A stretch of DNA of 64,000 nucleotides. It comes from Pseudofabraea citricarpa. Taxonomy: Eukaryota; Ascomycota; Leotiomycetes; Helotiales; Dermateaceae. The stretch covers positions 186,001-250,000 of the forward strand of contig JAPWGK010000016.1 in assembly GCA_029641185.1 (NCBI GenBank). Direction: 5' to 3'. The notes under the pieces were generated by a model, which saw only the letters and a program-made list of their open reading frames with translations, did not search any database and was not told where the DNA came from. Within the stretch, counting starts at the first letter, position 1; every line of letters begins with the position of its first letter. Positions 55,913 to 64,000 of the stretch are shown piece by piece. The translations under genes and the position numbers were made by a program.

Positions 55913-57351
55913 ATGACGGACAAGTACTGGGTCCACAATGGATCGTCTGAGCTTGACTCAGAGTCCCAGTACAAGATGATCATGTCTGTCTCTATCATCC
56001 TTACTGTTCTGATGTCGGTGATCGTTTCGCTACGAGGTTATGTTAGAACCGTTATGCTAGCATCAGTTGGAGCAGATGACTGGGCTATCCTAGGTGCAGC
56101 GGTAACATGTCTCTTTCTTCTAATTAAGCTAAGTTCTAATCGTTCATTTCATAGGCATGCAGTATTTCTTATAATGCCCTGTGCATCGCTCGTAGGTAAC
56201 CTTCTTACAACCGGTAACCTTAGCTAACAACTAAACAGAAACAAGATGGGGTTTAGGTCTCACATTGGCTTTGAGACCAAAAGCAAATCTCCCCGATTTT
56301 GCAGTCGTAAGCTCAAATTAGATATTCTCATGTTCAAATCATTCTAACTTGAAATACCAGGTTAACTTTGCTGGAAAGCCGATCTATATAGCAGGTATCT
56401 TAGGCTTTAAGGCCTCACTCTGCTTTTCATATTTGCGTATTCTAGCCAACTCCAGTCTCCGGTATCGACAGGTGATATGGCTGGTTCTTGTGGCTTGTAT
56501 TGCTGGCCATGTAGGCGGAATCTTTGTCCTCATATTTCTTTGCAGTCCGGTATGTCTACCTTCCCCAACTAAATATCATGGACTGAGCTCACACATCCAC
56601 CAAGATCGAGAAGTCGTGGAAACCACTTGTTCCTGGACATTGCATCCCCAACGTAAAGTCAATATATGGATTGGGAGCGGTATCAATTTTCTTCGATATC
56701 GTCATCCTCTGTCTTCCAATACCGATGGTCATCAATCTCCAGATCAACAATCGGAAAAGAATTGGTCTGGTTGGGATCTTTTGCCTAGGAATTTTCACGA
56801 CTGTTTGCTCGATAATGAGGTTGGCGCAAGTGGAGAAGATTCTTGCGACTGGGGATCAGACAGGATTGGTTCTTTGGGCAACAGTTGAGTTGAACGTTGG
56901 TGTAGGTTACACTTTTCAGAGCTCATGCATTGCTGCATCACTTTTCCACCTTAAACTAACGAATGCTTTTTAGATATCTTTGACATGCTTTCCAACCCTC
57001 CTACCTCTTGTCAAATACTTCCGGGACAAGAAGAGTACATCGCAGGGCACATACGCTCTTCAGGATACGGGAAGCAACCGGTTGGGATTCCTCAAAAGCC
57101 AAACGCACACAAATGTGACCACCAGCGATCCAACACCAGGATGGAAAGATAGAGACAGCATCGATAACAATAGCCAAAAACAAATTCTTGGCCTGCAACA
57201 AGGACAACCACTCTCGTACAATTCAGATGAGCATTCAAGGCATGGACAAAGCAACGGCAAAGGAATCAGGACAACAACAGAAGTTCAGGTTGAAGTTAGC
57301 AGGCTTTCAGATGCTGATCAGGAGCCAAGGAAGAGTAGCTCGAAGTGGTAG
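55913..57351 (+). CDS. Seven-helix rhodopsin-like membrane protein (Pth11/SAT4 type)
   Basis: Exons 55913-56101, 56155-56191, 56238-56305, 56361-56549, 56605-56901 and 56974-57351 give 385 aa. Hallmarks of the fungal rhodopsin/integral-membrane domain are: VRTVMLASVGADDWAILGAA after helix 1, IYIAGILGFKASLCFSYLRI, FLCSP followed by a short loop with a conserved CIP, FFDIVILCLPIPMVINLQI, and WATVELNVGI just before the last helix. There is no N-terminal CFEM domain, so it is the short Pth11-like class. The cytoplasmic tail of about 110 residues is Ser/Gln/Asp-rich. Family members are candidate G-protein-coupled receptors; the ligand is unknown. The last donor in VELNVG could shift by one codon. 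Confidence 0.87.
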
Positions 57352-58807
57352 CCGTCTCCCCATTTTTCTTTTTGGTAATTGGGACGACTGCTCTGCTATC
57401 CTCATTTTGTATATTTCATATTGATTCACGATGTTAGCGATCTGGTCCTTTACACGCATGCCTCAGAATTCGCAGCGGAAATCATTGCTTGAAAATACTC
57501 GTACGATACTGTGCAGACGTCTTCTAGAAGATCACTGCCGAAAGAAGACATATCACCCGCTGCACATTATATTAAGCATCAGGTGTAAAAGGATAAAGCT
57601 AACCGAGGAGTGTAACCCACGAGGGTGCTGTTTACTCTTGACCCACTCCGCCCCAATAAGGCAAGTAGCAAAGGCCATGCGCTCGCTCCCTGGTAACGCA
57701 GCTACTGTGCCTCGCTCAAAGCACTTCCCAGGATGCTACGGAGTATTGTTTTCATTGAACATCCAACATGAAATTCAACCGTGACGCTTTTACCGATATC
57801 CAGGGAAGCAAGCGGGGCAGTAAACCTACTCCGAACAGAGCGCCAAACGGTCATTGCAGTGGCTGCCGTTCATCCTTGATAATTCCCGTGGGGGTGGTTT
57901 ATCTGTCATCCTCCCATTGGCTCTACCACTGTTCTAGCTGGCGTAGTGTTTGCGGAAGAGGCGTCCCGGTGCTGGGGGATGGGGAAAGCATTGGTGCGGT
58001 TGGTACTAGTAGGTGGGATATCTTGGCTCAGGCAAAAGATTTGTACCTGTCGCTTCTGAATCCCGTACCGTCGGCCGTATTATTCATGATTCTACGGAAG
58101 TAGCTGCATCAGGAAAGAATTAAGAGGATCGGAAACTGCCAGAGCAACAATCGGATGCGCCGTATGGTACAAGGACAAGTTAATCAAATGAAACGCTGTT
58201 AGACTCCGTTAAGACAGAAGAAACAGGGGGCATCGAAAGAAACCTCAGTAGACGTCCGATGAACCTTGGACAATTTGATGCGCAAGCAAACATCCCAATA
58301 GAAGGGAGACCGAGGAGAAATACTCGACAAGGAAAACCGCCGAGGTCGAAATATGAACCGTAGATACCTTGAATATTCAACGGAAGAAGTCCCAGCAATG
58401 AGATAATGCCTCAACTCTCTAAACGAACCAGATCTTGAATACCAATCTAGGCCATCCATGCCCTTGGGCTTGCGCCACTGACGGGCCGCAACCTTCCAGA
58501 TTCCCATACCAAACTTGACAGGGAAGATGACATCCGATCGTGGTTCCACAACAGGCTACCCAGGGCGCATGTAGGTCTGAACGTGTCGCTGAAAGGCGGG
58601 CAGCAGCATCGGTTGAAGTATAATGAACATAAAACATCTTTGCTTCTGAGAGAGTGTCGCTTGTCTTGGACGTATACCAGGCTCAACAAGGTTGAGAGTC
58701 TCGAAGGCAATAACCCGAGCACGTTCAATCTCGGTCCATCGCTACTCAAAGGGGAGGAAATAAACTTGCTTCTCCTTTCCAGCCATCCAATATCGACCTT
58801 GCTCTCA
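57352..58807. other. Gene-free region (1.5 kb)
   Basis: ORFs at 57768-58103 (+) and 58199-58549 (-) lack motifs and overlap frames on the other strand, so they were not called. No repeats or RNA seen. Confidence 0.5.
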
Positions 58808-60217
58808 ATGGCGGACCAGAGCTCCCTTCACGTCCTCATCATCGGAGCTGGGATCACAGGATTGACACTTGCCCAAGCACTCCGCAAGAGAAACCAAGCA
58901 AATCCATCTAGGAAACCAATCACTTTTTCCATCTATGAACGAGATGCACATCCGCTTGCTCGTGGAAAAGGATGGGCACTAACTCTTCACTGGGCTTTGG
59001 AGCAATTCACCTCTCTCATCCCTCAAGATTTAGTTGAGAGACTTCCTGAAGCCTATGTCGACCGTGATTCGGTAGCTCAGAATAACCTGGGAACCTTTCG
59101 TCTGTTTAACCTTCAGACAGGTCGGGATGATTTTATGACACCCCCTGGTGATAGTCCACGAAATCGATTTGCTAGAGAGAAGTTAAGAAGACTTCTGATG
59201 GACAACTTGGATATCCAAGTATGTTGTTACCTTTCCAACTCGTGACCGAACATGAGAATTATTCGAGGACTAACCCTAAATTCAGTGGTCTAAAAACCTT
59301 GTTGGAATCAAGTATCCCAATTCCTCAGAGGTCATTGCTGAGTTTTCAGACGGCACAAGTGCAAAAGGTGCCATCGTTATTGGCTGTGATGGGTCTCGTT
59401 CCCAAGTACGGCGGATTCTCTGCCCAACCACATACTCAAACAACATCGTACCGGTGCGTATGATGGGAGCCACAGTGCCTTACTCAGCCGAGAAATGCAA
59501 GAAACTGCAAGATCTTGATCGGTATTTCTTCCAGTGCTGCGATCCCGCCACGGATGCCTTTATGTTTTACGGCTTCCTTCACGTACCGACGTCAGAAGAG
59601 CAAAAAGGTCACAATGGAGATTTGCCGCTGACGTGTCAGATCATAACAAGCTGGCCGCACAAGACTGGATTCTTGGGTAAGAGTGAACCAAGTGAGGTAC
59701 CTGAAGGAAATGCCAACCGGTTGGCATGGATGAAACAGATCTCTTCGGGATGGGTTGAACCCTTTAGAGAAATCGTTCAAGATATGCCGGATGATGCAGA
59801 AGTGAAGGTTATCAGCTTGGAGGACTGGCCCCCTGTCAAAGGCGCTTGGGACAATCACGAAGGGAGAGTGACCTTGGTTGGGGATGCAGCTCATGCTATG
59901 ACGATGTGTAAGTTTCAAACCTCTCCTCGCCGCTATGAATACTGACATTGATCCTCCAAGATCGAGGCGAAGCAGCGAATCATGGAATAGCCGACATTCG
60001 TGTCTTGCTCGAACAATTTCTTCCTGAAAACCATAAGTGCAATTCTCCTAACGCCTTGAAAGAGCAAATCGATGTATACGAGTCCGAAATGGTCGAGCGA
60101 ACCAATCCAGCCGTTTTAAGATCTAGACAAGCATGTTTAGATGCACATGACTATGCGTCAGTTACGCATCAAAGTCCCCTTATCGCAAGGAGAGTCATTG
60201 TGGCCGATAAAGCATGA
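58808..60217 (+). CDS. FAD-dependent monooxygenase (PHBH/salicylate-hydroxylase-like)
   Basis: Exons 58808-59218, 59286-59907 and 59961-60217 give 429 aa. The FAD Rossmann motif is at the N-terminus (HVLIIGAGITGLTLAQAL). The DG motif VIGCDGSRSQVRRIL and the GD motif RVTLVGDAAHAM follow, in the right order and spacing for class A flavoprotein monooxygenases. After GDAAHAM the sequence reads RGEAANHGIADIRVLL, in the place of the common PxxGQGxNxAIEDA. The key His/Gly/Asp pattern is kept. It would hydroxylate a small, probably aromatic or polyketide-like substrate with NAD(P)H. The substrate is unknown, and no backbone enzyme lies in the window. I chose the ATG just before the Rossmann motif rather than the longer upstream frame (from 58583), whose sequence is not protein-like. 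Confidence 0.9.
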
Positions 60218-61116
60218 AGAGCTCGACTAGTCATTTCGGAATAGGTACTTTAGTAGAGAGATTAGGCTGGGCGACTAAGTTTGGTTGTATTGTGAGATGA
60301 ACAGCCGCTTCACGCCATGGGAGAAGCTTGTGTATGATAAACATATATACATTCATCTGTTACAAAATCTTGAAACTCCTTACCTAGATGGAAACAAGGC
60401 GAGTGTTTTTCCCCCTGTGCTCGCTATTATAATTCAAACCAGAAAGACTTTTTATAGGTAAAGAGAGGAAATTAGAAAGCTCATATTTCATTATGACGCT
60501 ATCTTCTAAAGTTACATACACAGTTCATGCTACAGGGTAAGGCCTTCACCGAAGTTCAGAGCCAGACGATGTGCAAGAAGTTTTAATGAATAAGCAAGGG
60601 TGTTTTCGTCATCCGTCCCAAATGTGCCACAGCACATAGTCATCCCTTGTAATAGACACGTTCCGCCATAAACCCCGGCTAAGGCAGGAAAATATCGTCA
60701 TAATTACGCGAAGGTGCCACACCACCAAAGTGTTCGCAGCGAGTACTTTTGGTCTGGCGAAAAACGCCTTGCAAAATACCCTAGACGACGACGTTGAAAA
60801 GCAGGCATCTACACCATCGTAGAATAAGAAAAGACAAAATGAAAAGTTTGGGCCGGCCTCGAGTCCTCGTTGAACGGAGACAACATACTACTACTAAAAG
60901 TAGAAGTATCGAAGCAAGTTTGAGAGCGTTCCAGCATCTCAGATTGCGAGAGTTGGGCAAGTCATAAAGTCCATCCAAAGTGGTCTTTGAAGCAATTACC
61001 AGAATATTGTGTAAATGCTCTTAGACAAAAGATAGACTGATCATTGATCCAAACTCTCAGTCGACAGAGTCATATCGCGTTGCAAGATGCAGATTGTAGA
61101 TCAGAAGAGAGCTATT
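60218..61116. other. Intergenic between convergent genes (0.9 kb)
   Basis: The 3' flanks of the monooxygenase and EDC4-like genes. No gene or repeat seen. Confidence 0.5.
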
Positions 61117-64000
61117 TCAAAGACCAAGACCACGACCACTCATCGAACCTCGGTGACCGGACATAAGGTGAGGAGTACCGCGTGAGCTGCTAGTTGTTCC
61201 TCGACTAGGAGTACTCATGCCTGGGCGGCAGGTATCTAGAAGTCGGTTGCAGGAACCAACAAGGATCGAAAGCCGCTTGAGAATAGGATCCTGGGCCGCA
61301 ACGTTGCTAATACGCATAAAAAGGTGTTCCAAGCGTTGAATGTAGATTGACATGATCTTTGGGACAATCTCACGAACTTGATCATCCTGTGTTATGTTAA
61401 TGAAAATCCAGTCAGGGGGCACAAGAATTAAATCGGCTTACCAAGATAGTCGTAGGTGCGATCAATGCGGAAAGAATAACCTCCATCCAAGCCACTCGTT
61501 CCATAAGTAATGATCCCTCAAGTTCAACTGAAATGGTTGCACCAACAGAGAGAAGCATGAGGGGGCTCAAGTCTCGAATAAAGCTAGGGTTGAACTTGGA
61601 GAAGAAGTTGGTGTAGATGTCAGCCTCACGACCAGTCTGAAGCCAGCGAATGATAGCATCCTCATAGTTTCCATCGTTCATCGCTCCGTTGATCACCTCG
61701 AGCATATGCTCATACTCCTCTTGTTCTTGCTCCTCTTCTGATTTCTCGGGTGCAACAAGAGCAATGGAATTCTGAGAAGCGCCTGATTGTTTCTCGCGGG
61801 AAGACTGCTGCTGCAACTTCAAAATCTCGGCTTGGAATTCGGCTTGGGATCTGGCCATGGTTGTGATCATTTCAGTTAAACCACTAACCAGCTGGGTCAA
61901 TTGTTCAATCTTGACGCTGTCGGCATGACGCTGACGTTCAATAGTGCCAATCTGCTCTGAGGCTTGACGTTGAATGTCAGAAGCTACTCTCTGCGATGTT
62001 TGTACAGCAAGAGTAGAAAAGGCCGGGGTGATAGTCTTTTGTAAAAGACTAGCAAAAGTCTCTTCTACTCGGAAGGCCACACTCTTTGCAAGAGAATCTC
62101 CCATAGACTTCTGCAGCTGAGGTTGTTGCAAAGCCTTGGCAATAGCATCAGGAAGGGCCTTTTGCAACTCCTTGGGGAGAACACTGCTGATGGCGCCGTT
62201 GAGTTTACCTCCAAGTTGCTCATTAACAGTCTTGATAACTGTAGTAGAGACTGCAGGGAGTACAGATTGCTTCACAGCATCGCCCACGATTCGAGAAAGA
62301 GATGATTCAACATTCTCATTGAGAGTGGTGGAAACAAGTCGAAGCATTGTATCCTGATGAGCAATGGAAGCTGACTCTTGAGTTCGTCTGTCATCCTGTA
62401 GGTTTCGGTAAAGGGAGTCAATCGATTCTCCGAAGAGTTTCTTGACTTCACCGGCGACACGATTCTCCACATTCTTGAGAGAACCGTCAAGAGCATTCTG
62501 AGAAAAGACATCTGCGGAAGTCTCGGCAGGAGCAGCTGCCTTGGAAGAGCTTCCATTGCGGCCAAGAGCAGGCTTTTCAACAACAGTCTTGGAATTGCTG
62601 TGAGCAGGAGTAGATGGCGTATCGGCCGACGATGTTTGGGTAGCCTTCCGTCTCTTTTTCTTTTCAGCCTTCTCAGTGTTGTTGGTAGCTGTCTGTCCAT
62701 TTGTTGCTGCAGCAGGCTCCTTCTTCTCGACCTTTTCTTCGCCTTTATGGGGCGGTGCAGGTGTAGATTCAGCTGGAACCTTCTTTGAGCTTTCCTTGGG
62801 TGTAGGTCGTTGCATGATGCGATGGGTAGGAGCAGGAGATTGAGGAACAGACTGGCTGACGTCTTTATCGGGAGTGGCGGCAACAGGAATCTCCTTGAGA
62901 ATAGAAATCTCAATTGCACCGGCCTTTTCAGCAGCGACTGGAGAAATGACTTTGTTATCGGTGGTCCATCCAAGATCTGCTTGCTTGACCGACAGACAAG
63001 TGACACCCTTGGAGTGCATAGCATACAACTCAAACATCGTTACAGGCTCGCCGGCAACGTTGGAAGATGAAGGACTCTGCAGAATATCCAAGCTTCGAAG
63101 GCTGCCTTTGTTTGCAAACGAATACTCGCGCATTCCACTGATAACAGCTGTAGAGTCAGGTTTGGGTAGTGAAGTGTCACTGGCAACGAGCTTCTCCATA
63201 TAATCGGCCTGGGTAATGCTCTTTGGTAGGCTATACTTCGGCGCTGATAGATGAAGGAAGTAAATCGAATTGCGTGTTGGGTGGCCAACGATGATCATGC
63301 CAGTAGCAGCATGGTACAGAACACTGCAGACAGCATCCGATTCTTTGCCATGAGGCAAATGGACTTCCTGAACAGGCTTACCAAGAGCAAGATCCCACAA
63401 TTGCAGCGTGTGATTTTGCTTCATGCCAACAATGAGATATCTCAGAGCACCTCCACGCTGGTATGGGCGAAGTTTATCAACAAACAAGACGGATGTTGGC
63501 CATGATTTCTCAGTAGCTGGCGTAGTCGTGAAAGTGACGAGGGGCTCTTTGATCTCGATAGGCTCAATCTGTTCTGGGGATGGGAAGCGGGAGTCGGCGG
63601 TGGTCTTGGTCAGGCTACGAACATCCCAGAACTTGACACGACCAGCTTTATCCAAAGATACAATGGTAGTATCATCTTCACTGAAAGTAAAGTCCTTGCC
63701 TGCCTTTCCAGTATTGACTTTGAGAGTACGGTGGCTTAGGTATTTCTCCGTATCAACCATACGCTCCTTGCCATCTTTCAGGTAGGCTTGCTTCATGATT
63801 ATCGAAGGCCAGATGATGTGAATGGACTTCCCACGGCCAACAGCAAAGAACTCAGGGTGGTTTGAGCTTTTGCGGGCTCTAGTCTTCAAAACACCACCTG
63901 GAGATTCTTGATCCTGAGTTTGGATGGGAGGGAGCGCGAAGCCATGCGTTTCAGGATGGCTATCGTCAATATGATCACCTTCGCCATCTTTGATAACAGC
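61117..64000 (-). CDS. EDC4: EDC4/Ge-1-like WD40 scaffold of mRNA decapping, 5' partial
   Basis: Exons on the complement: 61442-64000 (open through the window edge) and 61117-61386. 942 residues are visible and the start lies outside. The N-terminal part holds WD40-type strands (RKSSNHPEFFAVGRGKSIHI, TTIVSLDKAGRVKFWDVRSL, HTLQLWDLALGKPVQEVHL). A long disordered Lys/Thr/Pro/Ala-rich linker follows. Then comes the extended helical region (VKKLFGESIDSLYRNLQDDR, KALPDAIAKALQQPQLQKS, a Gln-rich coiled coil). A conserved C-terminal helical domain (EEYEHMLEVINGAMNDGNYE, WLQTGREADIYTNFF) follows, which is the Ge-1 C-terminal module. Animal and plant Ge-1/EDC4/VARICOSE links Dcp1 and Dcp2 in P-bodies. 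The last exon ends in a Ser/Arg/Gly tail. Confidence 0.9.

Noticed and set aside
58583..58807. 75-residue N-terminal extension of the monooxygenase
   Set aside because: In frame but not protein-like; the Rossmann motif begins eight residues after the ATG at 58808, as is usual in this family.
62272..63033. 253-codon alternative frame inside the EDC4-like gene
   Set aside because: Arg/Leu/Pro-rich frame-shifted reading of a low-complexity coding region.

Overview
The window is nuclear DNA of a filamentous ascomycete (Pezizomycotina). The evidence is many short introns of about 45-70 bp with GTRNGT donors, CTAAC/CTGAC branch sites and YAG acceptors, together with fungal families such as Pth11/SAT4-like rhodopsin proteins, fungal MFS groups, PMP3 and an ADP1-type ABC protein. 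The protein sequences look most like Leotiomycetes (Helotiales), but that is an inference from familiarity and was not computed. I rebuilt 22 protein-coding genes by hand and checked that exon lengths and phases keep one reading frame in each. One further small ORF is a candidate gene. No tRNA, rRNA, CRISPR array or intact transposon was seen.

Region 1 (1-31.8 kb) is mostly conserved cellular genes. In order they are: a disordered/coiled-coil protein cut by the left edge; a CAJ1-type J-protein; squalene synthase (ERG9); mitochondrial ribosomal protein mS26 (PET123) head-to-head with the pre-60S GTPase NOG2; an ADP1-like ABC protein with an EGF-like ectodomain head-to-head with a PLP aminotransferase; a small SET-domain protein; a Cys-rich protein of unknown function; PMP3; mitochondrial uS8m; and three fungal proteins of unknown function, two of them largely disordered.

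Region 2 (31.8-60.2 kb) is richer in transport, signalling and accessory functions and has longer gene-free gaps. It holds a Liz1/FEN2-like MFS permease in 13 exons, an unknown six-exon gene, PBDC1 (a chaperone-like protein), a STE6-type full ABC exporter with a small antisense membrane ORF upstream, a DHA1 MFS exporter, a glycine-zipper plus Q/P-rich prion-like protein, a DAL5-type MFS permease, a Pth11-like seven-helix protein and an FAD monooxygenase. It does not form a standard biosynthetic cluster, because no PKS, NRPS, terpene cyclase or transcription factor is present. Region 3 (61.1-64 kb) is an EDC4/Ge-1-like WD40 decapping scaffold cut by the right edge.

The observations most worth a second look are: the two-domain glycine-zipper/prion-like protein at 49.6-52.2 kb; the small membrane ORF at 40.5 kb; three FFAT-like FFxA repeats in the first protein; an array of about two dozen 14-bp units at 20.0-20.4 kb; a 15-bp tandem repeat that multiplies the PMP3 stop codon in frame; and very small exons, including a 24-nt exon that encodes most of an MFS motif C.
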